From an uncultured Cellvibrio sp. (GTDB lineage: Bacteria > Pseudomonadota > Gammaproteobacteria > Pseudomonadales > Cellvibrionaceae), in NCBI GenBank assembly GCA_946482345.1, contig CAMLRJ010000134.1:1-8070 (forward strand): a stretch of 8,070 nucleotides of DNA, given 5' to 3'. The notes beneath the pieces are model-generated. The model worked only from the letters and a program-made list of their open reading frames with translations. It searched no databases and had not been told where the DNA came from. Shown here in pieces: positions 1-8,070 of the stretch (its first letter is position 1; every line of letters begins with the position of its first letter). The position numbers were made by a program, and so were the translations under genes.

Positions 1-483
1 GTTGATCAGGAAAAAACAGGTTTGCCGGTTGATCCAATTATGGGTAAATCCTATTCCAAAGCTTATTTCATTTTGGGTTTTATCGCGGTTGAAGAAAAAG
101 ACTATCAATTGGCGAACCAATATTTGGATAAGGCACTGTTGCTGGAACCTGATCATCCAGGACTGATTTCCGAGAAGGCAGCAATGATGATGGATCCCCA
201 GGCGTTTCAATTGAAAGAATCCTTGTATCGTAAAGTAATTGAGTCCGAAAATTGCGTACCTGATTTGGATCGTGCGAGAGCCTACAGGGGTTTGGGTGTC
301 GTATTAATTGATTTGGAACGATTGGATGAGGCTGAGACGGCACTTTATGAATCCTTAAAGTATGAAGGTAATCATCCACTCGCAATTAATGAATTGAATT
401 ACATAGATAAACTGCGTAACGGTGGCAGAAAACAGCAATTAAAACTCACCAATCCACTCGACAATAACCAGAACAAAAATTAA
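1..483 (+). CDS. TPR-repeat protein, C-terminal part (5' end outside window)
   Basis: The frame is open from the first base of the window, so the real start is probably upstream; the visible part is 160 residues. A TTG at 22 could in principle be a start but has no convincing ribosome binding site. Tetratricopeptide-like helix pairs are visible: one at about residues 18-51, with the alternating small and aromatic pattern AYFILG...DYQLANQYLDKAL...P, a degenerate segment around 52-90, and a good one at about 92-126 (AYRGLGVVLIDLERLDEAE). The last 25 residues are polar and basic, a typical disordered tail. TPR domains mediate protein-protein contacts, so the specific role cannot be read from this fragment. 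Any signal peptide or catalytic domain would lie upstream of the window. The stop TAA (481-483) overlaps the stop of the convergent permease gene. Confident as a gene; function unknown. Confidence 0.85.
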   Translation, partial: VDQEKTGLPVDPIMGKSYSKAYFILGFIAVEEKDYQLANQYLDKALLLEPDHPGLISEKAAMMMDPQAFQLKESLYRKVIESENCVPDLDRARAYRGLGVVLIDLERLDEAETALYESLKYEGNHPLAINELNYIDKLRNGGRKQQLKLTNPLDNNQNKN

Positions 484-1289
484 AACAAATTGCCGATCCA
501 AGCCCAGACGCCAATTAATTTGGTGCCGACAACGATCAGCATAATGGCCAGAGCAGGGCGCAGCCAGTGATCGGCAACACGATTGGCGAGATGGCTGCCC
601 AAATAAATTCCTGGCAAGGATCCCATTAATAAATTGGCGAGCAATCCCCAATCCACATTTCCCAATCCCGCATGGCCCATGCCAGCAACCAATGTGAGTG
701 GAACGGCGTGCGCAATTTCAGTTCCAACCAAACGAACTGTGGGCAGCAATGGATAAAGCATAAATAAAGCAACAGTTCCCAAAGCCCCAGCACCAATAGA
801 TGTGATAGTGACAATGACGCCCAGAATGACACCCGTCACCACAGTCGCAGTGAATTGTTGTTGTTGATCCATGCGTGTGACCCACAGATCATTCTTTTTG
901 CTGTAATCGAAAATTTTTCGTTTGAAGAGAATAGCAATAGCGGTTAGAACCAACGCATAACCCAAAGTAGTTTTGATAATGGCATTCAGCGAATCCATAT
1001 CGGATTTCATATAGTGCAACCAGATTAATGTTAGACCGGCGGCTGGAACACTCCCTAAAGCCAACCAACCCGTAATGCGCCAATCAATATTCTTTTTTTT
1101 GTGATGCACATGAATGCCGCCCGCTTTGGTGATTGCGGCATAAAGTAAATCGGTTCCAACAGCACTGGTGGGGGCGATACCAAATTGCAGAAGTATTGGC
1201 GTCATTAATGAGCCGCCACCAACACCGGTGAGGCCCACAATAAAACCAACCGCCAGACCCGCAATTATGTAAACCAGCTGTATATCCAC
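480..1289 (-). CDS. TauE/SafE-family membrane permease (sulfite/organosulfonate exporter-like)
   Basis: A 269-residue, very hydrophobic inner-membrane protein with about eight predicted membrane segments. It shows the internal duplication typical of TauE/SafE (DUF81) proteins. The first half has the glycine-rich GVGGGS at residues 22-27 and HHKKKNIDW at 62-70. The second half has the matching SIGAGALG at 164-171 and GHAGLGNVDW at 205-214. Family members are linked to export of sulfite, sulfoacetate or related anions, but substrates are rarely known, so none is assigned. The GTG at 1287-1289 is chosen as start because a GGAG at 1295-1298 lies 5 bases upstream and the protein then begins directly with the first membrane segment. 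A TTG at 1319 would add ten residues without a good binding site. The gene follows holA on the same strand after a 130-base gap, so it may have its own promoter. Its stop sits inside a TTAA shared with the convergent TPR gene. Confidence 0.88.
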   Translation of the reverse strand: MDIQLVYIIAGLAVGFIVGLTGVGGGSLMTPILLQFGIAPTSAVGTDLLYAAITKAGGIHVHHKKKNIDWRITGWLALGSVPAAGLTLIWLHYMKSDMDSLNAIIKTTLGYALVLTAIAILFKRKIFDYSKKNDLWVTRMDQQQQFTATVVTGVILGVIVTITSIGAGALGTVALFMLYPLLPTVRLVGTEIAHAVPLTLVAGMGHAGLGNVDWGLLANLLMGSLPGIYLGSHLANRVADHWLRPALAIMLIVVGTKLIGVWAWIGNLF

Positions 1290-1294
1290 GAAAA

Positions 1295-1298
1295 CTCC
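1295..1298 (-). promoter_or_regulatory. Ribosome binding site that decides the permease start
   Basis: On the minus strand GGAG is followed by 5 bases and then GTG (1287-1289). This spacing is ideal and supports the GTG over the upstream TTG at 1319 as the permease start. Confidence 0.65.
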
Positions 1299-1301
1299 GA
1301 A

Positions 1302-1337
1302 CTGTTTAAAAAACAGCAAAATGTTTAAAAATAAACA
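1302..1337 (-). promoter_or_regulatory. Two A/T-rich palindromes in the permease leader, operator-like
   Basis: Two perfect short palindromes lie side by side just upstream of the permease binding site: CTGTTT-AAA-AAACAG at 1302-1316 and TGTTTA-AAAA-TAAACA at 1322-1337. Both contain TGTTTAAAAA and end in AACA(G). Their centres (1309 and 1329.5) are about 20.5 bases apart, close to two turns of the helix, as expected for a pair of operator sites on one DNA face. No regulator gene is present in the window to pair with them. Being A/T-rich, they could also be chance or weak RNA hairpins. Confidence 0.3.
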
Positions 1338-1419
1338 GGCCGCGCAGACTAACGATTTGTTTTATGTCTGTAAAATGACGATTGGTTTGGGTCTTATAGG
1401 GAAAAGATATAAAAAAATT

Positions 1420-2469
1420 TTACAGCTTGAGGCTCAGTCTTTCGTTTTGATTGTTCAAACTTTGTACCCCGGCAAGATTCAAAACCAGATCCAGCAATTC
1501 GTCCCAAGGTTCTGCGTTGCGCATGCCTTTTATGGATTTATCAATAGCGTTAGCTTTGCGTAACATTTGTTGTAATTGAGTTGGTTTTAAACGGCGCAGA
1601 GCATTTTGTATTAGTGGTTGGCGCTTTTCCCAAACACCGGCTTGGCGTGCTGCCAGTTCGAAAGGTTTGCCTTGCGCTTGCAATTGTGCGATTTGATTCA
1701 AACTGCGGATATCGCGCAAGATTGCCCAGAGAATACTGATTGCGTCTGAACCTTCACCGCGCAATCCTTGTAATGTTTTTGCTGCTGCGCGCGCATCACC
1801 CTGCAAGGCTTTGTCAGCGAGACTGAATGGATCATAGCGCGCACTGTCAGCAACAGCACTGGCCATTAATTCATAATTTATATGTTTATCTGTTGTCAGC
1901 AGCGCTAACTTTTCAATTTCCTGAACAGCTGCCAATAAATTTCCCTCAATACGTGAGGCTAATAAATCAATGGCATTTTGATCGGCCGATAAGCCGGATT
2001 GTTGTAAACGTGTTGCTACCCAGCGTGATAATTGACTGGGTGGAATCGGCCAGATTTGCACATGAATGCCACTGTCTTCAATCGCTTTGACCCATTTACT
2101 TTTTTGTGTGGCGGAATCCAGTTTTTCAGTAATGACTAACAGCAGATTATCGGGTGATGGATTTTCCAAATATTCCTGAATCGCTTTGGTGCCTTTATCG
2201 CCAGGTTTTCCCGATGGCATGCGCACTTCAAAGATTTTTTTATCGGCAAACAATGACAAGCTATTCGCTGATGCGAGTAACTGATTCCAATCAAAACTGG
2301 TTTCAGCGTGAAAAATTTCGCGTTCGCTAAAACCTTGTTGACGTGCAGCCTTGCGAATTTGATCGCTGCTTTCCTGAATCAACAAGGGTTCGTCGCCTGA
2401 TACCAGATAAACCGGTGCAAGTGATTTTGCAATCGCCGGGGTCAATTGATCAGCGCGTAGCTTTGGCAT
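1420..2469 (-). CDS. holA: DNA polymerase III delta subunit (clamp loader)
   Basis: HolA is the delta subunit of the clamp-loader complex; it binds and opens the beta sliding clamp in the cytoplasm at the replication fork. At 349 residues it has normal family length. The N-terminal domain carries the family signature VYLVSGDEPLLIQE at about residues 20-33, with GDE at 25-27 in place of a working P-loop, followed by GFSERE (46-51), SLFADKKIFEVRMPSGKPG (72-90) and the LLLVI strand near 109-113. The hallmark EGNLLAAVQEIEKL is at 175-188, and the C-terminal all-helical collar domain includes AISILWAILRDIRSL at 243-257. The ATG at 2467-2469 follows the lptE stop by one base (TAA-C-ATG) with no clear Shine-Dalgarno sequence, which points to translational coupling to lptE. 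In many relatives nadD comes next; here a permease gene does. No strong terminator is visible after the stop. Confidence 0.96.
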   Translation of the reverse strand: MPKLRADQLTPAIAKSLAPVYLVSGDEPLLIQESSDQIRKAARQQGFSEREIFHAETSFDWNQLLASANSLSLFADKKIFEVRMPSGKPGDKGTKAIQEYLENPSPDNLLLVITEKLDSATQKSKWVKAIEDSGIHVQIWPIPPSQLSRWVATRLQQSGLSADQNAIDLLASRIEGNLLAAVQEIEKLALLTTDKHINYELMASAVADSARYDPFSLADKALQGDARAAAKTLQGLRGEGSDAISILWAILRDIRSLNQIAQLQAQGKPFELAARQAGVWEKRQPLIQNALRRLKPTQLQQMLRKANAIDKSIKGMRNAEPWDELLDLVLNLAGVQSLNNQNERLSLKL

Positions 2470-2470
2470 G

Positions 2471-2983
2471 TTAATTAGCCGTTGTTTTATCTGGTTTGTT
2501 TAATAGCAAGCGAGTGCGACGCAAAATTTGTTGCGCCAATTCACGATGCATTTCACGCAATATCAAGGCTTCTTCTTGCGCGGCACCGTTGGCGTTATTC
2601 AAATTGTAATTGTACGTGCGTGTAACGCTGGCACGCGTCATCTTATCAGTCGATTGATTATTCTTCGCCAATCGATATTCAACACTCAGCGTTAATTCAT
2701 AGGCACTGGTTAGAGCATCAGCACCAACACCGGCAGTGCGTTTATTCAACAATAGTTTTTGAATTTGCAAATTAGCAATCGCTGAATCATCGTTGACTTG
2801 TTTCAATCGATAAGTATTCAACAGCGGTTGCAGGTAAGTGAACAAGGCTGTGTGTTGATCGTCTGCTGTAATGGAAATATTCGCCCATTCCACTTTCGAC
2901 GAAATGTTCGGATCACTGCCACGCAAATGCCATCCGCAGGCGGTGAGTAGGAAAATGCAAAAAATAATTAGGGATTTTTTCAT
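2471..2983 (-). CDS. lptE: LPS-assembly lipoprotein LptE (formerly RlpB)
   Basis: LptE is an outer-membrane lipoprotein that plugs and helps assemble the LptD barrel, which inserts lipopolysaccharide into the outer leaflet. The 170-residue product starts with a lysine-containing lipoprotein signal peptide and the lipobox LTAC, so the lipidated residue is Cys16. It is followed at once by GWHLRG (17-22), the typical start of mature LptE (C-G-F/W-x-L-R-G). The rest fits the family, with alternating strand-like segments (YELTLSVEYRLA, ASVTRTYNYN) and a C-terminal helix rich in Arg, Glu and Leu (EEALILREMHRELAQQILRR). The start ATG at 2981-2983 has only a weak binding site. The gene lies between leuS and holA, its canonical place, separated from leuS by a 119-base spacer filled with inverted repeats and from holA by one base. 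Confidence 0.95.
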   Translation of the reverse strand: MKKSLIIFCIFLLTACGWHLRGSDPNISSKVEWANISITADDQHTALFTYLQPLLNTYRLKQVNDDSAIANLQIQKLLLNKRTAGVGADALTSAYELTLSVEYRLAKNNQSTDKMTRASVTRTYNYNLNNANGAAQEEALILREMHRELAQQILRRTRLLLNKPDKTTAN

Positions 2984-3003
2984 TGGGGTCTCGTATTGAA
3001 TGT

Positions 3004-3098
3004 TCCTCCCCCTGCCAAGGGGGAGGTTAGGAGGGGGTAAGGATCTTGATCTGAAAAGCCTTACCCCACCCCGGCCCTCCCCTTGGCAGGGGAGGGAG
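3004..3098. repeat. Inverted pair of GC-rich palindromic repeats between leuS and lptE
   Basis: The left copy (3004-3042) has an 8-bp perfect hairpin, CCTCCCCC at 3005-3012 and GGGGGAGG at 3019-3026 with loop TGCCAA, and then a G-rich tail ending in GGGGGTAAGG. The right copy (3059-3098) is the same element in the opposite direction: its tail begins CCTTACCCC and its own hairpin is CCCTCCCC at 3075-3082 with GGGGAGGG at 3089-3096 and loop TTGGCA. The copies are separated by 16 unrelated bases and together could fold into one long imperfect hairpin. The arrangement resembles the paired REP elements (BIME or REPIN type) of proteobacteria, though I do not assign a named family. The pair starts 4 bases after the leuS stop, so it lies in the leuS-lptE transcript, where it could shield the leuS 3' end from exonucleases or tune lptE expression. 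A third copy lies within leuS. Confidence 0.9.
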
Positions 3099-3102
3099 TT
3101 TT

Positions 3103-3104
<2 letters not shown>
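3075..3104 (+). terminator. Terminator-like hairpin with T tract, antisense to leuS
   Basis: Read on the plus strand, the right repeat copy gives an 8-bp all-paired GC-rich stem (3075-3082 with 3089-3096), then AG and six T residues (3099-3104). This is the shape of a Rho-independent terminator. It would stop plus-strand transcription just before it enters leuS antisense. No plus-strand gene lies upstream within reach, so a role as a real terminator is uncertain. In the leuS-to-lptE direction neither hairpin is followed by a T tract, which fits read-through into lptE. Confidence 0.45.
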
Positions 3105-5724
<2,620 letters not shown>

Positions 5725-5751
5725 TCAACTAACCTGATAAAAAGAAGGCGG

Positions 5752-5779
5752 ATTATAGAGCTATTCAGCAGCTTGGCAC
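5752..5779 (-). promoter_or_regulatory. sigma70-like promoter for leuS
   Basis: On the minus strand a perfect -10 box TATAAT (5752-5757) is preceded, after a 16-base spacer, by a fair -35 box GTGCCA (5774-5779, four of six matches to TTGACA). Transcription would start near 5745, giving a leader of about 30 bases that holds the GAAGG binding site of leuS. The leader is too short for a T-box or peptide attenuator. This promoter could serve leuS, lptE and holA together. Confidence 0.6.
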
Positions 5780-5788
5780 ATCACCGAC

Positions 5789-5818
5789 TTTAGAAAAAAA
5801 TTAATAAGTGTCTATTAT
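5789..5818 (+). promoter_or_regulatory. Candidate promoter for the plus-strand lipoprotein operon
   Basis: TATTAT at 5813-5818 (five of six to TATAAT) could be a -10 box, with TTTAGA at 5789-5794 (four of six to TTGACA) 18 bases before it. A second possible -10 is TAGTAT at 5826-5831. The region is A/T-rich, so chance matches are likely. If real, it stands back to back with the leuS promoter, the two -35 boxes being about 9 bases apart. Confidence 0.3.
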
Positions 5819-5871
5819 GAAGGGATAGTATTTTCTATGGAGGATGGTGTTTGCCTGGCAGACAGATCCTC

Positions 5872-5876
5872 AGGAA
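5872..5876 (+). promoter_or_regulatory. Ribosome binding site that decides the lipoprotein start
   Basis: AGGAA lies 5 bases before the ATG at 5882. The upstream in-frame ATG at 5837 has no such site and would put 15 extra, partly charged residues before the signal peptide, so 5882 is preferred. Confidence 0.6.
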
Positions 5877-5881
5877 TCTTT

Positions 5882-7027
5882 ATGCGAAATGTCATTTTAC
5901 TTTTGGTTATCTTGCTTGGTGCTTGCGCGAATCAATCCAGATTAATGAGTAGTCAACCTGACCCTGCTTTGCAAAAAGCCTTGTCGGGTGAATTGATTTT
6001 TGGTCGAGTAATACAAGATAACGAATTGCCTGATGTTGATTTATTCGGGCTCACATCATCAATGAAACAATTTGCAGAAAATGCCGTTGAGCATGGCAAT
6101 AGTGATGCCGATAAAGCGGAGTTATTGCATCTGGCATTGGTGCGTAGCGGTGTACAGGGTGGTCAGGGAATTACTTATTCAACTTTCAATACAGGAACTG
6201 CGCGTGAAGTATTTGAAACCGGTAAAGCAAATTGTTTGGGATATACCTTGTTGTACGTTTCCCTCGCGCGCCATGTTGGATTAAAAGCTCAGGTCAATCA
6301 GGTGATGGTGCCCCCAAACTGGGACATGAATTCAAAACGATCCTATTTTTTAATGCGTCATGTTAATGCCAAGGTTATCGGTCGTAAATCGCGTTGGCCA
6401 TTGGTACGTGAAGTGCATCGTATTTCAGATGTCAGCGATGTGGTGATTGATTTGGAGATTCGTCGATTTCGCGCCAACTATCGACAAAAAGCCTTGGATA
6501 ATTTTGCAACAGAGGCGCTTTTTTACAATAATCGTGCAATGGAATTTTCTTCTGTGGAGGATGAAAAAAATTCGTTTTTATATTTGCGTCGTGCGCTCAA
6601 GGTTAAAGATGATCAAAGTTTCATCTGGAGTAATCTGGCCAGTTTGTATCGTAAACGCGGTGATCTGGATTTGGCAGAAGTGACTTATTTACATGCACTG
6701 TCGTTGGATGCTCGGGATTTGACCGTATTGCATAATCTGGCCAGTTTGTACAAACAAACTGGTAATCTGCAACAATCGGAAATTTATCGTAAAAAAGTGC
6801 AGCGTTATCGAAATTCCAATCCTTATTATCTTTATCAGGCTGCTATATCTGCCCAGACAGCCGGTGACATACCCAAAGCGTTGGATTATATAAAGCGGGC
6901 AATTGAAAAAGAAACGGATGATGACAGGTTATATTTACTGGCGGTTGATCTGATGAAAGCTGCAGGTGATTTAGCCGGTGCAGAAAAAATGCAAAAAAAA
7001 GCCGATGAACTGAAAAATTTATATTAG
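5882..7027 (+). CDS. Lipoprotein with transglutaminase-like domain and C-terminal TPR repeats
   Basis: A 381-residue predicted lipoprotein. The N-terminus MRNVILLLVILLGACANQ is a lipoprotein signal with lipobox LGAC, so the lipidated residue is Cys15; the following Ala-Asn would favour the outer membrane. Residues about 60-195 look like a transglutaminase/papain-like fold with a possible Cys-His-Asp triad: Cys118 in KANCLGYT, His160 in RHVNAKV and Asp190 in VVIDLE, in the order and spacing expected for this superfamily. Residues about 213-381 hold roughly five TPR units, clearest at 247-280 (WSNLASLYRKRGDLDLAE) and 281-314 (HNLASLYKQTGNLQQSE). Bacterial members may act as cysteine peptidases or crosslinkers, or be inactive scaffolds; which applies here cannot be told. 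The start at 5882 is supported by AGGAA 5 bases upstream. It is divergent from leuS and only 9 bases from the next gene, whose binding site overlaps its TAG stop, so they are probably one operon. Confidence 0.85.
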   Translation: MRNVILLLVILLGACANQSRLMSSQPDPALQKALSGELIFGRVIQDNELPDVDLFGLTSSMKQFAENAVEHGNSDADKAELLHLALVRSGVQGGQGITYSTFNTGTAREVFETGKANCLGYTLLYVSLARHVGLKAQVNQVMVPPNWDMNSKRSYFLMRHVNAKVIGRKSRWPLVREVHRISDVSDVVIDLEIRRFRANYRQKALDNFATEALFYNNRAMEFSSVEDEKNSFLYLRRALKVKDDQSFIWSNLASLYRKRGDLDLAEVTYLHALSLDARDLTVLHNLASLYKQTGNLQQSEIYRKKVQRYRNSNPYYLYQAAISAQTAGDIPKALDYIKRAIEKETDDDRLYLLAVDLMKAAGDLAGAEKMQKKADELKNLY

Positions 7028-7036
7028 GAATGTTTT

Positions 7037-7942
7037 ATGAAAATCAGGCAATCATATTTGATGATGTTGCTGTTATTGTCGTTTTCTTGTGTGGCTGAAA
7101 ATAAAATGATGAATTCAAACAAACTGTATCTTTGGCCTGAAAAGCCATTAGTGAGTCCGGATCGCGAAACAATAAAAGATCAACGGGTTTATTTTGTTGA
7201 TAATCCTTCCATGGAAGTTTTTTTTCCTGAAAAAGAAAAAACAAATGGTACGGCAGTGGTTATTTTTCCTGGCGGTGGTTATGTGCGATTGGCGATTTAT
7301 CACGAAGCCTACGACATTGCAAAATGGTTTGCAGACAGAGGTGTGACTGCTTTTGTGGTGAAATACCGCATGCAGGAATATGGTTTTCCGGCGCCATTAT
7401 TGGACGGCTTGCGTGCTGTGCGTACGGTGCGCAGCCGTGCAAAAGAATGGCAGCTGGATGTGAATAAAATCGGTGTGGTGGGTTTTTCAGCAGGAGGGCA
7501 CCTGGCTGCCAGTGTTTTAACCCGACACGATTTTGCTAAAAGCGAAACTGATCCATTATCAGCAATCAATGCGCGACCGGATTTTGCTATTTTGGGTTAT
7601 CCGGTGATCAGTATGCAGGCAGCATTTACTCATCAGGGATCACGCAAAGCCCTGCTGGGTGAAAATCCTTCCACACAATTAATCGCTGATAATTCACTTG
7701 AGCTTCAAGTTAAAAAAGATACAGCGCCCGTATTTATGTTTCATGGTGTTGCTGATCAATCAGTACCGGTTGCCAATAGTTTGTCTTTTTTTACTGAAGT
7801 GCAAAAGTACAATTCACAATCTGAATTGCATATTTATCAAAGCAGTATTCATGGTGTGGGCATGGTACAAGGCCAGGGCAGTATTTCCAGTTGGCCACAG
7901 GCACTTGAACTTTGGTTAAAACAAAATAAATGGATCAATTAA
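7037..7942 (+). CDS. Secreted alpha/beta hydrolase (acetylxylan esterase/BD-FAE-like)
   Basis: A 301-residue serine hydrolase of the alpha/beta fold, in the lipase/esterase group that includes many carbohydrate esterases annotated as xylan esterase or XynB-like. A Sec signal peptide spans residues 1-20 with probable cleavage after CVA; the SFSC sequence ending at Cys18 is a poor lipobox, so a free periplasmic or secreted enzyme is more likely than a lipoprotein. The oxyanion-hole strand VVIFPGGGY is at 74-82. The nucleophile Ser151 is in GFSAGGH (149-155), Asp240 in FHGVADQSVP and His272 in SSIHGVG, giving a complete triad. Substrate is not certain: removal of acyl groups from plant polysaccharide is a reasonable guess from the family, not from context. 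The ATG at 7037 has AGGAA (7026-7030) overlapping the stop of the upstream lipoprotein gene, so the two are probably co-transcribed and coupled. Confidence 0.88.
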   Translation: MKIRQSYLMMLLLLSFSCVAENKMMNSNKLYLWPEKPLVSPDRETIKDQRVYFVDNPSMEVFFPEKEKTNGTAVVIFPGGGYVRLAIYHEAYDIAKWFADRGVTAFVVKYRMQEYGFPAPLLDGLRAVRTVRSRAKEWQLDVNKIGVVGFSAGGHLAASVLTRHDFAKSETDPLSAINARPDFAILGYPVISMQAAFTHQGSRKALLGENPSTQLIADNSLELQVKKDTAPVFMFHGVADQSVPVANSLSFFTEVQKYNSQSELHIYQSSIHGVGMVQGQGSISSWPQALELWLKQNKWIN

Positions 7943-8070
7943 TTTCAATGCTTAATATTCACTCTGTACCTGATTGTTTAAAAACCTTTGCCGAAAAAAC
8001 CTGGAAAGATTATCTGGATGCAGAAGCCCGCGAAAATCTTCCATCGTTGGAATCACTTTTATCGCCCTGC
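7930..8070 (+). CDS. N-terminal fragment of an unidentified protein, cut by window end
   Basis: A frame open from ATG 7930 to the last base gives 47 residues, MDQLISMLNIHSVPDCLKTF and onward, then a polar helix-like stretch with KTWKDYLDAEARENLPSLESLL. A second in-frame ATG at 7948 lies 5 bases after the hydrolase stop and would remove the 13-base overlap. Neither has a strong binding site, though TGGA at 7931-7934 would serve the second weakly. There is no signal peptide or membrane segment. The pattern of Pro-Leu, then Trp and Tyr, before an acidic helix faintly recalls the N-terminus of glutamine-synthetase adenylyltransferase (GlnE), but this is too little to assign. Tight packing suggests it belongs to the same operon as the two genes before it. 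Confidence 0.6.
   Translation, partial: MDQLISMLNIHSVPDCLKTFAEKTWKDYLDAEARENLPSLESLLSPC

Noticed and set aside
1290..1319. Longer permease start at the TTG at 1319
   Set aside because: It lacks a good ribosome binding site, and its ten extra residues come before a GTG that has GGAG at ideal spacing and begins directly at the first membrane segment.
1369..1374. TTTACA on the minus strand as -35 box of a permease promoter
   Set aside because: The -35 match is good (five of six), but the best -10 at suitable spacing (TAGTCT) matches only three of six, so I do not call a promoter.
1368..1425. Perfect 9-base inverted repeat CTGTAAAAT / ATTTTACAG around the holA stop as a terminator
   Set aside because: The arms are A/T-rich and 40 bases apart, and no T tract follows the second arm in the holA direction; most likely chance.
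3004..3098. The inverted repeats as a Rho-independent terminator for leuS
   Set aside because: In the leuS direction no T tract follows either hairpin, and lptE and holA depend on read-through in this conserved operon.
3004..3098. A CRISPR array
   Set aside because: There are only two copies in opposite orientation with one 16-base spacer and no further repeats or cas genes.
5837..5881. Longer lipoprotein start at the ATG at 5837
   Set aside because: It would place 15 partly charged residues before the signal peptide and has no close binding site, whereas the ATG at 5882 has AGGAA 5 bases upstream.

Overview
The window looks like a piece of a gammaproteobacterial chromosome of moderate G+C. 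The main reason is the minus-strand order leuS, lptE, holA, which is the usual neighbourhood in that class. An LptE lipoprotein with a clear lipobox also means a Gram-negative, LPS-bearing cell. The style of the proteins (TPR and transglutaminase-like lipoprotein, secreted esterase-like hydrolase, TauE/SafE permease) would fit a Cellvibrio-like saprophyte, but that genus-level guess is inference.

Layout. 1-483 (+): the 3' end of a TPR protein. 480-1289 (-): a TauE/SafE-family membrane permease, convergent with the TPR gene and sharing one TTAA as both stop codons. 1290-1419: its leader, with two A/T-rich palindromes. 1420-2469 (-): holA. 2471-2983 (-): lptE. 2984-3102: a pair of GC-rich palindromic repeats facing each other. 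3103-5715 (-): leuS, with a third copy of the repeat inside the coding sequence. 5716-5881: a divergent promoter region. 5882-7027 (+): a lipoprotein with a transglutaminase-like domain and C-terminal TPRs. 7037-7942 (+): a secreted alpha/beta hydrolase. 7930-8070 (+): the start of another gene, cut by the window edge.

How the genes fit together. leuS, lptE and holA are read in one direction from a good sigma70-like promoter just upstream of leuS. They supply leucyl-tRNA, an LPS-export outer-membrane lipoprotein and the clamp-loader delta subunit; they share position and transcription rather than a pathway. The plus-strand genes from 5882 are tightly packed (9-base gap, then a probable 13-base overlap) and probably form an envelope-related operon.

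The most notable thing is the repeat family. One copy lies in frame within the LeuRS editing-domain region and encodes about 12 residues, while two inverted copies lie 4 bases after the leuS stop. The coding copy differs from the nearest intergenic copy by two one-base deletions, and without them the leuS frame would hit a TAA. I see no tRNA, rRNA, CRISPR array, transposase gene or phage gene.
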